Under the pieces are notes generated by a model that was not told the DNA's origin, made no database searches, and saw only the letters and a program-made list of their open reading frames with translations. A stretch of DNA of 64,000 nt from Gamsiella multidivaricata. Lineage: Eukaryota; Mortierellomycota; Mortierellomycetes; Mortierellales; Mortierellaceae. Below, piece after piece: positions 1 to 11,780 of the stretch (position 1 is its first letter; every line of letters begins with the position of its first letter). The DNA is taken from the NCBI RefSeq assembly GCF_025024155.1, contig NW_026251718.1:305001-369000 (forward strand), read 5' to 3'. A program made the translations under genes and the position numbers.

Positions 1-24
1 AAAAAAAGCAAACTGGCGTCTTAC

Positions 25-1347
25 CAAGATTTTGGACTCCACATCAAGCATCAAGTCGCTAGACCAGGTCTCTCCCGATTCCTCGTGGAGTAATGAAAGA
101 TCAGCCCACAAAGTTTCCTGCGTAGGTGTAAGAGCGATCCGCTTTGTTGCTACATCGCCATCCTTCCTGGTCCTTGCCCTGTGATCCACGACCTCCACGA
201 TAAGACAGCCTAAATTGGCGAGTGAGAAAGAGTCAATTGCGGTCAGAGAATATGCGGCTCATCGCGAATAATTTTGTCCGACTTTCAGTACTGAATGTGC
301 CCAGCAAGTCATTTCATCCGCACCTTCGTAGTATGGACATTGTGCGCTTTTGATGATATCCAAGAGTTCTGAAGGCAGCCTTCTTTCCTGTATACTTTTC
401 AAAAATATCTATAGAAGCCAATAGATTGTTGTGTTAGACACATATAAAGTCATCTTTGACGCGGCATTTACAACTACTTCGCAGTTATGCCTTTGTTCAT
501 CATACCTTCATAGGGGAATTAAATAGAAAGACGCCATCCTACATTATTCCACGGAACCCACATACCATCAGTATAAACGCGTCAATTATGAACAGCACAG
601 ACATATTGCACTTATATTGCCGCCAAAGTCTCCACAACGAACCTGATTCTCAAACTTAAAGTGCGTTTCGTAGAGATGAATGATGAATGAAGCCGGAGAG
701 CGTTTGTATCTGGATAGCAGGTCTAAATCGGCAAAAGGACGCGAAAGGCATGAGTATGCTTCAGCGTTGAATAGCAGCAATTGATTCACAAAGTCGGTTC
801 AATGGCATTGCGGCTCCATTCCATACCCATTTTGCTCGATCCCTATGAAGACATAACCACAAAGATATAGCCAGACCCATTGCAGACAATTAATACGATA
901 TGCGTAAACGCGTCCAGTATAAGGAATGCTACGCATGCCAGTAGATTTGGTGGCAATTGCGACAAGTCTCATTTGTACCTTAATTGGAGAGTAGGCCTCG
1001 TCAATGCTCCGTTTCTTCCCACGCGATGATTGTCCGGATCGTCCTTGAGCAGACAATGGCCCTGCGCTTCTAGGTGACGATAGCGTAGTCTGAGGACTTT
1101 CAGACATGATGGTATCGACTTGGCTGTTTTGTAGTTTTGTTTGCAACGACAGCGACTTTGTCTTCTTGCTATGCCCTCCTCCACTGCGGTTAGGGCTGAC
1201 CAAACCATTTGGCGAGTTTAGGGAAGGCGACTTTGGTCTCTTAGAGTTGCTGTTCATGCTCGATGTTTGGATACTGGAGGCTCCATACTGGGAGCCTTGT
1301 TGTTGGCTGGAATGGTGTTCGATGGCAGTAACCATCGTCGAGTTCAT
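25..1347 (-). CDS. SPT20: SPT20 homologue, SAGA complex subunit (5' part, truncated by window edge)
   Basis: Spt20 is a structural subunit of the SAGA histone acetyltransferase coactivator in the nucleus. Six exons join in frame (268 codons): 1347-979, 842-827, 758-643, 538-506, 408-324 and 209-25; a donor follows at 24-23, so the rest lies left of the window. Exon 1 (123 residues) is Ser/Gln-rich with basic patches. The later exons give the Spt20 core: ASFIIHLYETHFKFENQ, DGVFLFNSPMK, RRLPSELLDIIKSAQCPYYEG, CLIVEVVDHR and a stretch with LTPTQETLWADL. These match the family signature (HLYETHFRFE, YNSPMK, L-P-x-x-L-L-D, C-L-I-V-E-V-x-D-H-R, PTPETLWADL). The 16-nt exon at 842-827 is chosen only because it restores phase and is tentative. 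The other junctions are well supported. The identification is made from the domain motifs, not a search. Confidence 0.85.
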
Positions 1348-2230
1348 TCTCCAGCCCTGACAAAAATCGATTTGGTCTCCTGGGAAGGATGGCGGATCTT
1401 AATGAGGTTGTAGAGAGGTGATTCCTGCCTCCTTCTGCTCGAGTTGCTATTTCGAAGGTTCAGGCACACAACAAAGTAAGTATGCCAACCGCAGGAGGGA
1501 CCAATGGAAGCGACAGCTGGTGGATGGACAAAAAGGAATGTGCTGTTGATGAAGAAACGAGTCAATGTGACTTGAGTAAAACAACAGACTGTGGGACAGT
1601 ACTTTTGGCCAGCCGAATTGCTTCTATGTGGCAAACTCGGAAGATCTGTCCTTGAGGTGGCAGCGACCGACCGACAATACCACAACTATTAAGACGGAAT
1701 AAGAGGAGGGAATTGATAGGCGCGTTCAAAGGGAACAGAACAAAAAGAAAAGGCTGAAAAATATAGTGTTAATCCGAATCGAGTTGGACAAATGGCTCCT
1801 GTTGCGAGAAGGGATGGCGTCAGAAAGCGATCGCAAACAGGGGAAGTGAGGGAAGTGGAAGAGAGTATAGAGTACAACAGTGATGGATGGCAAAACGAGC
1901 GAAATCTGGTTATCCACTCCTTCGACAAAACCACCAGCTTTTTAAAAAAAAAAAAAAAAAAAAAAATGCAGTAAAGAGTGCAACTGTAAACGTGGATGCA
2001 GGTCGGGCAAGAGATAGAGAGGAAGAAATCAAAAAAAGGCAGAAGAACGTGAGTAGGTAATGGGAATGAGGATGGAGGGGAGGGGACACGAAGAAGGTCT
2101 AGGGAACAGTCAAACAAGGACAAAGATGAGAAGAGAGAAAGGAAAGGGGATCGCCCATCTCCATCGTTTTTCAGTGGGTGACGAAGTCACGTGGTAGCCT
2201 TTATTTTATTTTCTATGAGGGATGGGGGCA
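1348..2230. other. Intergenic: SPT20 upstream region and 3' side of the next gene
   Basis: No coding exon is convincing here. It should hold the SPT20 promoter (reading leftwards) and the 3' untranslated region of the gene ending at 2231. A 24-base A run lies at about 1943-1966. Open frames on both strands are short, low in complexity and lack splice or homology support. Confidence 0.5.
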
Positions 2231-5200
2231 TCAATCCTTGCGAGTATCCTCCAGGTTGGATACGCGGTTCTGGAGCCCTTTGACTGAGGAACTGTACTCT
2301 CCAGTCTCTCCCTCCTCCTCTTCCTCAACCTCCATGGCCGAAGATGGCTCCTGATTCTTGGTCAATGGAGGTGTTGGTAGAGTGCCGCTGTTTGGAGACG
2401 AGCTACTATGGCGACCAGGGGTCGCTGAAGATGATGATGGTGCCTCTTTTGAGCTCTCAGCAGACTCCATAGCTGATCCGGATATCACAGCAGTGTTCGT
2501 AGATCCACTCGGTGTTGCTGTCACGCCCGTCATAGCCGACGCTGATGTCGGGGGTGTCGTTGTCGATTGGCTGGATGTTGCAGTGGCCTTTGCTTTCTTA
2601 GGTGGAGGTGTCAATCCCTGGTGCTCCTCCAGTTGTCGAACACGAGCACTCAAGTGCTCAATTTCGCTCTCGAAACGCTCGATCACACCCTTCTCCAGTT
2701 CCTTGAATTGACCACGGACCAGGTTCTCGATCATAGTTCCACTGGCCTGAAGTGTCTGGAGCAATTGGGCTGATTTGCGAACCTGCTCCTCCAGGGTATA
2801 TTTCAGACTTCGGCTGGAATCCACAGAGTCAAAGAGGTTTGATACTGTCTCTATAAACATGTGCTTTGGATTGGATAAGAAGGGCGTCGATGGGGGATAC
2901 ATGGACGGCGAGGGCAATGGCCCTGTATGCGAAGACAGAATTGGTGCCGGAATAGTGCCAGAACTAGTCCAATTGCAAGGATGTTAGTAAAACGAACCTG
3001 CCGTGAACACCAGTCTGGGATGCACAACTGTCACTGTACCTGCTTTCGGTGCCGGGCTGGCGAAGGGCTGTGCGGGATGCCTTTTTTGCATGTCCCACGG
3101 TCCTGGGTGAGCGCAGAGGCTGTTGATATGAACTTGTCTGTGGCGCGTAGGGGTGCTGCTGGTGCCGAGGAAGCAATGGCTGTGATGTTCGGAGACCCAT
3201 ACTCATGGCCTGATGACTTTGTGAGGGTTGCAGCGGCGCAGAATGAATCGAAAGTGTCGAGTCTGAGTAGGATGGTGCAAAAATAGTCAGCGATTTCGCG
3301 TTTTTGGGGTTCTTTGGAGATGGCTGCGGGCGGCGGTTCAACGAAGCGAAGGAGGAACTCCCGTGGAAGACGGAGAGGCCGCTCGAAGATGTCTCTGTGA
3401 GCGGAGGGTTGGATCCGTTGGATGATGCTGGTTTTCCGTTGCTCGATTGGGGCGGCAGTGGCGAGGGCTGGCCCCCATGTTGTCTGGCTTCGATGATGGC
3501 CTTTTGCTGCTGCTTCAGTTTGAGGGTTGACCGCACCTGATCCATGACCTCGGGTTGCCCTCCTGAAGACGAAGGGGGCGACTGTTGATGGGGCCCGCTC
3601 TTCTGGGCAGACATCCCCTGGAACATGCGCCGCTTCTTATAGTTCCGAATGTCGTCGTCCTCGTCCTCGGAGTTGGATCCAGGCACCGGTGACTCGTGAC
3701 GGTAGCGTGGCGAGGGCGGGCGATGGTAATCGGACGGCTGGCGCATGTCGCCCCGACCATACGGACTAAAACAGCACAGCCGACCAGGAGAAAGGAAAGA
3801 GAATGGCGAATTAGTATGTTGAGTCCCCTTGTTTTTTTCTTTCTGTTACCACAGTAATGCTAAGGCCGTTTCTTTAGACAGCGACGTATTCTCCACGTAT
3901 ATTCCCGTGAGACCCCTGCTCTCTTGTTATGTGCGTGATTTACTCCCCGAGTGCATGAATACCGCCAGAAACAGACTCTTACACACACGGATACATGGTT
4001 CAGGGCAAGATGGTCTTTTCGGCTCCTCTCTTCCTTCTTTCTCCAATATGGACACTGGCCAGGAGGAGGAAGTGATCACATACAACCATACAAGCGCTGT
4101 AGGGATAAACCGACAACTTGAGGGGGGGGGGAGGGGGAGGGAAAGAACACCACCGTGTGGGAAAAGAAAGGAGGGGGATGTGGAGGGAGTCAAGGTCCAA
4201 AAAAAAAAAAAAAAAAAAAAAAGAAAGAACAAGGGCGATAATGAAGAATAAAAACGATATCAACAAAATTGCATGAATGGTCCATGGTGGATACGGAGAT
4301 GGGCATGGGATGGAGAGTAGGGAGTTGCATTTTATATCGACTGTGGATACAATCTCCATCCGTCCCACAAAATACAACAATGCCCTTTGATTGATTGGAC
4401 CCTCCCCGCTGGTTGCACCAATAACAATAACAATGCCAACAACAATAAAAGAAAGAGACACAAGAGCCATAAAATATCAGCCAGCTCCCATATGAAAAGG
4501 CGATTGTCCCTTCCTGTCCCCCGTTGTTGCTGCACCTTGACCATCAATCAAGAATGCAATAAAGAGTGGTACTGCAGCAATTGGGTTGGGCCTAAACATA
4601 TTTATTGCTCCTGCTGGTTGTTCTGCAGGATAAGGTCCCATGTGCTAATAGGCATTTTTCTGCTGCGGTTGGCTAAGACAGTGCAGCGAACGTACCCTGG
4701 TTGGTATCAAGGAAGGAAGAAAGAGACCCGCCCAAACGTAGAAAGAGCCAGTACCAATACCCAATTAAATCTCCATTGTCGCTTAGCACCAGAGATCGTG
4801 TCCTTCACTTTGCCCCAAAACTGAAAAAAAGAGCTCGAATCTCAATTGCGAAGGCGTTTTAGATATATATAAAAAACCATACTAAACAAACTTACCGCGA
4901 CGAGTGATTGTGCAAATTAGGACCACCAGTAGTGGAGGACGACGCTGGTGGGTCAGAGAAGGAAAAATCTTCGGGTGAACCCTTTCTCTTGTAGGGTGGC
5001 GAGTCCTCCTCGTAGTAGGGATGCTGAGACTGATGGCTGTCGAGGACCTCATGGATGGCCATGCGGTTGAATTTGCGGGTCGTTGTGGGTGTGATGGGAG
5101 ATCTCCAGGCAGCGCCTGCCTCCGGATCCTGAGGATACTGCTGTTGGGAATGGGCGCGACTGTCCTTGGGATATGAGGAGGATGGATGCTGCTGTGGATA

Positions 5201-5311
5201 GTGCTGTGGGTGCTGAGAGGACGAAGAAGAGTGGGCAGGATAGCGATCGGACCCATGGCCCTGGCCACTGCTGGAGCTATAGGGATGGTGGCCACCCCGC
5301 GAGTCTTCCAT
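2231..5311 (-). CDS. Unidentified 624-residue disordered nuclear-type protein with C-terminal coiled coil
   Basis: Three exons, 5311-4896, 3765-3040 and 2963-2231, join in frame to 625 codons including the stop. Intron 2 has a textbook TACTAAC branch point and a TAG acceptor. Intron 1 is unusually long (1130 nt), with poly-A and purine tracts. I do not recognise the family. Residues 1-380 are rich in Ser, Pro, Gln and His. They contain an acidic run followed by a basic KKRR motif (near NSEDEDDDIRNYKKRR), compatible with nuclear import, and the conserved-looking stretch STLKLKQQQKAIIEARQ. Residues about 430-495 form a heptad-rich coiled coil (LEEQVRKSAQLLQ to LSARVRQLEE). The rest is a Thr/Ser/Ala-rich tail ending in acidic residues. 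The likely setting is a transcription or chromatin cofactor that self-associates, but that is inference from composition only. Confidence 0.75.
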
Positions 5312-5330
5312 CTGATGATGAGGGAGGAGA

Positions 5331-5397
5331 AATGAGGAATGAGGAATGAGGAATGAGGAATGAGGAATGAGGAATGAGGAATGAGGAATGAGGATGA
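5331..5397. repeat. 7-bp tandem repeat (aggaatg), about 9 units
   Basis: The heptamer aggaatg is repeated head to tail just upstream of the start codon at 5311 of the unidentified minus-strand gene. It lies in that gene's probable 5' leader or promoter. It is a simple minisatellite, with no coding role seen. Confidence 0.85.
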
Positions 5398-5461
5398 TGA
5401 AAAGGGGTGGTTGTGCGGGTGAGGGCGTGTAGGGATGGAGAGGTGGATAAAAAAGGGTCTG

Positions 5462-5562
5462 ATCAGAAGAGGAAGAGGAAGAGGAAGAGGAAGAGGAAGA
5501 GAGGGAGAGAGGGAGAGAGGGAGAGGAAGAGGAAGAGAGGGAGAGAGGGGAGAGAGAGAAGG
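5462..5562. repeat. Purine-only tract of gaggaa and gagaggga units
   Basis: A stretch of about 100 bases is almost pure G and A on the plus strand, made of (gaagag)n followed by (gagaggga)n units. It reads as open frames of Arg, Glu and Lys in several frames, which is a composition artefact. It sits about 150-250 bp upstream of the start codon at 5311 and may act as a nucleosome-depleted promoter element. Confidence 0.8.
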
Positions 5563-7713
5563 CTGCTCAGTCTGCCAGTGCCTGAAATTCCTCACCACCA
5601 CCCATCTGCTGACAAGACGCGTGAGGAGGGAGGGTCTGTTTCATCCCTCTCCTCAACCCCCGTCCCTGGTCCTATCCTCGTCATCGTCATCGTCACCACG
5701 ATCACCCCCATCTTCATCCTTTGCTCAAAGTCCTAGTTGCTGTTCTCCCCCTCCCCTGGCGCCTTTCCTTTATCCGTTTTATCCATTTTATCCATTACAT
5801 AGTTTACTACCGCGTTGCCCTATAGATACCCCAGCACTACTCCCTCCACCGACACTCCTTCGTGTACTATACACCCTCCAGTATGAAACTGCAGATACAG
5901 ATGAACCTATCGATCTATCAATCCATTAAGGCTAACGAAGGCCTTTAGTCCCCCAGGCCAGCTCCAAATTGACGGCCTCGTCGTCTCGGACTCGAACCAG
6001 CTAGCCCCCATCCATGTGGCACTCTCACGCGGGAGCCACTAGGAGAGGGATCGTCTGGAATGCTCTATCGTTCGATTCCATTGGCCGAGAAAAGGAACGC
6101 TGTCAAAATTTGATAGAGCGAGTTGCAAAAAAAGGTCAGCCCCGAGTTAACCAGAGTAATAGCTCAACGGATTCTAGTTGTTGGAAGTTGAAGTTGTAGC
6201 TGGAATGGTTGTCTCAAGACATGCTCGCTGAACAAGCTTCTACAATATCCGCCCATCAAAGCTTCCTGCGCCTGACACTACACTTTGAACACTCAATGTA
6301 GGTAGTCTGAACATTTCACCTTCCCCATCTCCCCGCACTTTTACTATAAACTGGAAGTGCACTGACAAAGAAAGAACACAACCGACGTGATCCTCCTCGG
6401 ATTATGTATTAGGGTCGCCTTGTGAGATAAGATTTTTTACTAATCTTTGCAGCCAGGAAACAGAAAGATAACACCATTCATAAAGCACCTCAGGCTGTAT
6501 GACACCCAAGGAGATCATTCAAGCTCGGACGACACTACCTTTTTCTTATCGGATAAGCTCGAGCAGGCCGTAGGCCGTCTCCGGATCGGTCTCCGTACAT
6601 TGATTTATCCATCAAGGGAGAAATAAAATTGGTGCGTCGATCCATCTCTCTCTTTGAAAACAAGGAATGTACAGGCGTGCCCTTGCCCCAGTAAGACTTG
6701 TGAATCTTTCCCCAAGGATCCGCTCAAGTGGTAGACTAACAGGTGTGATATAGCATAGCCCCATGTCTGTTTCGCGTCTGACGCGACACAGTAACAATGT
6801 TCCTGAGACTCATGTGGGTCTTTCATTGGGCTCAACTCTTTCACAGACTCTTCCTCCGCCTTCGCGCCTGCACACTACTTAAGCGTTCTCTTTTTCCATG
6901 GCGACTAATCTCCTTGACGTACTATATCATGAAGCAAACACTTTGTTAAAACTATACACCAGAGCATCTCAACTACATACATTGGATGAATAATTGCTTA
7001 GAGATGCCGGAGTGAAGAGGAGGATAACGATGTTACAGCATGGTAACAATTCAGATCACTTGCATATCAGGTTGAAGAAACAACAGCGAGCGAGCGGTGA
7101 GCATGGGTTTATTTAGTTAATACAACAACGATGGATGTATCCTCGAGGCGCTCTTTCTTTGTATTCTCGCTTCACAGTTATGTCCTCTACTCAGTCCATC
7201 AGAAACTGCCTAGCCTGTCGATTATCCTTCCCATACTGTTCGCTCTCTTTCTCTCTTTCTCTCTCTCTCTCTTCCTCCTGTACTTCGACGGCGACTCATC
7301 CATGACAGTGCAGGCCAGTTATCAGGAAAATCCAACTCCGTCCTTCCGTCTTCAAGCTTTGCGCGAGACTACTAGTAAAAAAAAAGATAAAACAGCATGG
7401 TATTCGCGGTATCTCAACTCAAGATGCTTACTTATCAAGCCCCACAGCACCCTGAATACCTCTTCTGCGACCATTCCTCTCGGTGGACAGTCGACAGTCG
7501 ACAAAAAAAAAAAAATTGAATGTGGGGTGCGAATAAGAATTTGGCAGGGGGGATCCTTGGCTTTTTGCTCCTCATCAGTCAAGTGCACGGATACGCTTTC
7601 TAAAGAATACAACCGTTGGAGTCCATTTTTCAATGACATTTTACAAAGGATAAGAGTAAAAAAAAAAAAAAAAAAAAAAGCTAAACTCACAATGGGGCTA
7701 GAAAAAGCAAAAG

Positions 7714-7769
<56 letters not shown>

Positions 7770-8990
7770 GGGGGGGGGGTGAGGGCTAGGGCTAGGACCA
7801 TGGGCGACTATGAATGTGTAGATGTTGGCTCAGTGGGGTTTTTTAATTCTCTACGTACAAGAAAACACACCTCCGTCTATGCATTCGAATCCTAAACAAA
7901 TCCTCATGGACAGCATCCTTCTTCAGAAAATACTGGACTCGTCCGGCTAGAGGCTAGATTACTACTAAAGAGTATGTATCGGCCATATCAGTGAGTGACT
8001 CATAAACTTCTTGTTAACGATCTCAATAGCACAGCTATCAGTCCATTAGTCTCGCGCATCGAATCTCGCGCATCGAGTCTGGCGCATGCAGCTAAACAGC
8101 AGTGCGCGAACAATATTTTACAGCATAAAACGCGACCTGGCCCTGCCTCTGAGGCGAAAGGGAAAAGTAAATGAGGAAAGGAAAGACGCGTATCAAGGGA
8201 TATTGGTGGAATGAGGTTTCCTTTGAATAATATACGCGTCCACTTTAACGTAAAATACCCACGTATATTTGGTAAAGACAAGTATAAACCCCCTTGTAAA
8301 TATACTTTCGTGTTTTGCAGACAGTCCATGAAACCAACTAAACTGGAGCGGCGAAAAGATCGCTACTGACTGCCGCAAGGCATTGTAACACCCCCATTCG
8401 GCTATGTTTTTCCTTGGACACTTTGAGCTGTTAGGAGGAAGCTAGCGAGAAATTGGTGGCGACCATCTCGTGTTAAAATGGCGTTTATGCAAAGAACTAA
8501 TTTTGTGTAGTTTGCATTGGCCTAGACTCAAAAAAAAAAAAAAAAAAGTTGTACATGAGATGAGGTCCAAAGGACAGGAACAGATATTAGTTTCTTGTCG
8601 TGTTCGCTATTCGAGCTGTGATGCCATCCTCGAGCTATCCATGCAAACAAGAATCGCTCGCCTGCATGTTTCAAGTTCAATAAAATTGTATTCTTGTAGG
8701 CAGCTTACTGGACCTTCAAAAATGCAACGAACCTTAAAATTCGGCACTAAACATGAGGGACGAGACATCCAACCGGTAGAACTAGACGCACAAGAACCCA
8801 TCTTGGTAACGGTGACAAAGCTCCATGATGTTGTCGGCTATAGTCTAGTGAGCGGCAGTTTCTCCAGAGGCGATAGAATAAATCCGAGTTCTGTCGAATG
8901 AAATCTGCTGCTTGATCCCATACATGTCCTTACGGGTGCGCCCACCCATGAAATTGGTGAATTGGCATAGAAAATAATAACCGGATAAAA
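5563..8990. other. Gene-poor stretch, nothing assignable
   Basis: I see no exon with homology or convincing splice context here. The stretch holds CT runs (about 7240-7275), A runs (7376-7385, 7504-7514, 7658-7679, 8529-8546) and the GA/G tract at 7717-7779. An uninterrupted minus-strand frame at 6605-6844 (79 codons) has ordinary amino-acid composition, but has no recognisable motif or flanking exon. It is left unassigned. Confidence 0.5.
7717..7779. repeat. (GA)n microsatellite fused to a 21-base G run
   Basis: About 40 bases of alternating G and A run straight into an uninterrupted run of 21 G (7759-7779). The tract is polypurine on the plus strand and mirror-symmetric in its GA part. Confidence 0.9.
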
Positions 8991-8999
8991 AAAAAAAAA

Positions 9000-10561
9000 A
9001 AAAGACGCAAGATCCTTGGCTGCTGTATCGTTTTCCTGAGTTTGCCAGTGCATCCTGCAGGTAGCGAGGTATGAGTGCGACATTTACTATAGGATCAACC
9101 TCTCTACGGAACATGAAATCGAGGAAGAGCGCTTCATAGACATCGAGAGTCTTGAAATTACTCAGGCGCAAGCCAAGAGTGTTGTTAAAGTGCTGTTCAC
9201 CGACTTCCTGGAGAACAAAAAAAATGGAACCAAGTATGAGTGCTCAATGCCACAAGTATGTGTCCACTGCATTCTGTAATTTCAGCTTGACTCACTGGAA
9301 TCAGAGTATACTGCGCCAACACTGACAGCTCCACTATCACCTGAAGACAGTCTGTTGCTACTCCTCGACAGTGCTGACGGCGGTGTGGTGACTGTGGCGG
9401 TGGTGGCAGTGCAACTGCGGGTATCTTCATCGTCATTACCGCCTGTCAACTCAATCGGCCTCTGCTCCTGTTTTCGATATTGCTCCTTGCCCTTTCCAAC
9501 GTCGTCGAGGTTCCTCATGTCCATCTTCAGCTAGCTGCTGCGACAAGTGATTGAACTTTCATTCTTCAATTTCCCCGTAATTTGCAATACTATTCGACAT
9601 CTCTCTTAAGAATTCGTCTTCCCAAATCGCAGGCAAGAGTCCGACCTCTGACCGCAGCCTATTGACGGCTCGAGCAATGGCTTCTTAGAATAGTCGCTGC
9701 AGCTTCTTGCAACCCTCCAAGACTGTCACTTTCTTCATGACCAGGAGATAGGGCGAATTGCGCTTGCTCGATAGTGTGTCCTATGCATGCTATTTTGTTT
9801 AAAAATATGATTGCATTGATTAGAAAAGCTGGGATGCATATAACATATAACAAAATCCTGCGGATATAGTGATACAGCGAGGACAAGATACTCTCCGATA
9901 CAAAAGCATGAATCTGACCTGCGAGACAAATCGAGGGGAGGTCCTGCGCTGATGTCGCCAAGCATAATAGGTAAAGCTCGGCAGGAGGAGAGGATGAGGA
10001 TGATCTACGATCTCGACGCGGTGTGTGAATGTAACAGCTTGTTTTGTGCAAGAAATGACGATAGTGGCCTACTGGTTGGGTGGTTGTGGACGCATGACGA
10101 ACTTGTATGGACAAGGTTTGTTATGTATGGCACGAAAGTTATGCAGAATGGGAGGGATGTACAGTGGTGCGCAATAGAAGAGAGAATTTGCTGTCCAGCT
10201 CCCTCCTCGCTCGAGTCCGAGCCCGAATGAGGTTCTCGAGAGCAGCTTTCGTGATTTTCCCACCATCCGTCGAAGCTGGGTGCTCGATGACGCCCTTCGA
10301 GCTTCTGCATAGTATCTTGTCCAGGGGGAACAATGGTGGAATTCGGATGACCCACACCGAGTCGTAGTCGATTGCATAATACATGAAGGAGAGAAAGCTG
10401 AGGGAGCTGGCTTGAAAGATGAGATGGTCTGCGAGGCCAAGGGCAACGATGAAATGGTACACGGATGCACTGCGGTTGCGCGTATCACCTACCTCAAAAA
10501 AGGAAACTGTCGCCCACTGGCTATAGTTTGAAACAATGAACTTAAAAAATTTTAGGTCATC
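9000..10561 (-). CDS. Probable multi-exon gene of unknown function, incompletely resolved
   Basis: Several coding-like blocks lie in order on the minus strand. Block 1 (10561-10136) is open for about 140 codons, begins DDLKFFKFIVSNYSQWATVS and contains IDYDSVWVIRIPPLFPLDK. Block 2 (about 10020-9920) contains PPAELYLLCLATSAQDLPSI. Block 3 starts after a TAG acceptor at about 9785 and reads HTIEQAQFALSPGHEESDSL. A further block at about 9680-9560 includes AIARAVNRLRSEVGLLPAIW. Block 4 (9524-9293) is acidic and Ser/Thr-rich, ends at a GTGAGT donor and joins in phase to block 5 (about 9208-9040) with NFKTLDVYEALFLDFMFRRE. Between blocks 3 and 4 the likely frame changes around 9680 without a clean intron. 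That means an undetected small intron, a sequencing indel or a decayed gene. I cannot name the family, and start and stop are unknown. Confidence 0.4.
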
Positions 10562-11722
10562 GCCTCATGCAAATCCTATGGTGATGACAGTGAGAAGTAT
10601 AGGCGAAGAACGACTGAAGCTAGCTTAAGAGAACGTATGTCCCTGGATAGTATTCACTTGCTAGACTGGCTGTGAGGTCGAGAAAAGGATTGGGAAGAGC
10701 GATTGGGAAGGCGAATGGAGCGGATTAAGGATGTCACATCCCGATGGCAAAGAACACGACAACGAGCCCCTTGTCAGTAGTGTATCCCTCGCTGGACCAC
10801 AATTACAGATTCCACCCACTGCTCTCTGCTCTCACGACGAAACTACGACACGACAGACGCGTTCCATATTGTATGTGGACTAAAAAAAAAAAAAAAAAGA
10901 CCTATCAGACCATCTTTAGCACTTCTTCTACGCAGCTCGTGTAGTGTCATCCGTTTCCATCCTACACGCGCTTCCCCTTGCAGCACTTCTTTTTCGATCA
11001 ACTATTACGCCACAGGGCCATATCCGCTCTTTACGCATTACCCTCTCAAGGGCCCCGCCTTTGTGCTCCACTGCGTTCCAACGCGCCTCGAAGAAGACGG
11101 TGCGCGCGCTCCGGACACTCATGTAAATACATGTACTTTAGGCTATTATCTGTTGCCATAGCCATGCAAATGGATAAGTAAAGATTAAATGCCTTTTAGG
11201 ATCGTCACCGATATGCAATACCCGTAAACGCACATACCGTCCAAGAAGCCCCTTCGCAACATCTCGTTCGTAAGAGTGTACCCCTGACTCGTGTTTCGCG
11301 TAATTCTGGATAGAAACATTCATGGCCTACAAGAATAGACAGAGTTCAAGACAGAAGTGGACGAGGAACCGTTCAACAACAAAAAAAAACAAAGGAGAGC
11401 TGCAGGCGGATGGTCAGTGCTAAACCACAACTCTCCAATTGTCGGCCTTGCATGGTTCCTGAAGGACGATATGCACGTGCAACGGTCATGATATGCAGCA
11501 AAATGGAAGATTGATGTTCGAGGGCTCATAGAGGGCATAGAGTCCAGCAAGAGAATGTTCGACGCGCCTCATCAATTAAGAAGGGCATTGCGCAAGCTAA
11601 AAAAAGTCTTTGGAGTTGGTATTCCTGGATCCTACTGTACGAGACAAGGAACACATTGACCATTGACACAACCTAAACGCGCAATGAACTCTCCCTCTCT
11701 CTTCCCCTCTCTTTCTCTCTCC

Positions 11723-11780
<58 letters not shown>

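Noticed and set aside
4000..4470. 156-codon minus-strand frame within intron 1 of the unidentified gene
   Set aside because: It spans a 23-base homopolymer and is dominated by Phe/Leu/Pro from T- and C-rich sequence. The flanking exons splice across it in frame.
5985..6075. Possible minus-strand tRNA suggested by a GGTTCGAGTCC box
   Set aside because: The flanking bases do not form a T-stem, and no acceptor stem or anticodon arm could be drawn at the expected distance.
7131..7895. 254-codon plus-strand frame
   Set aside because: Much of it is the translation of CT, A and GA repeats, and there is no motif or splice context.
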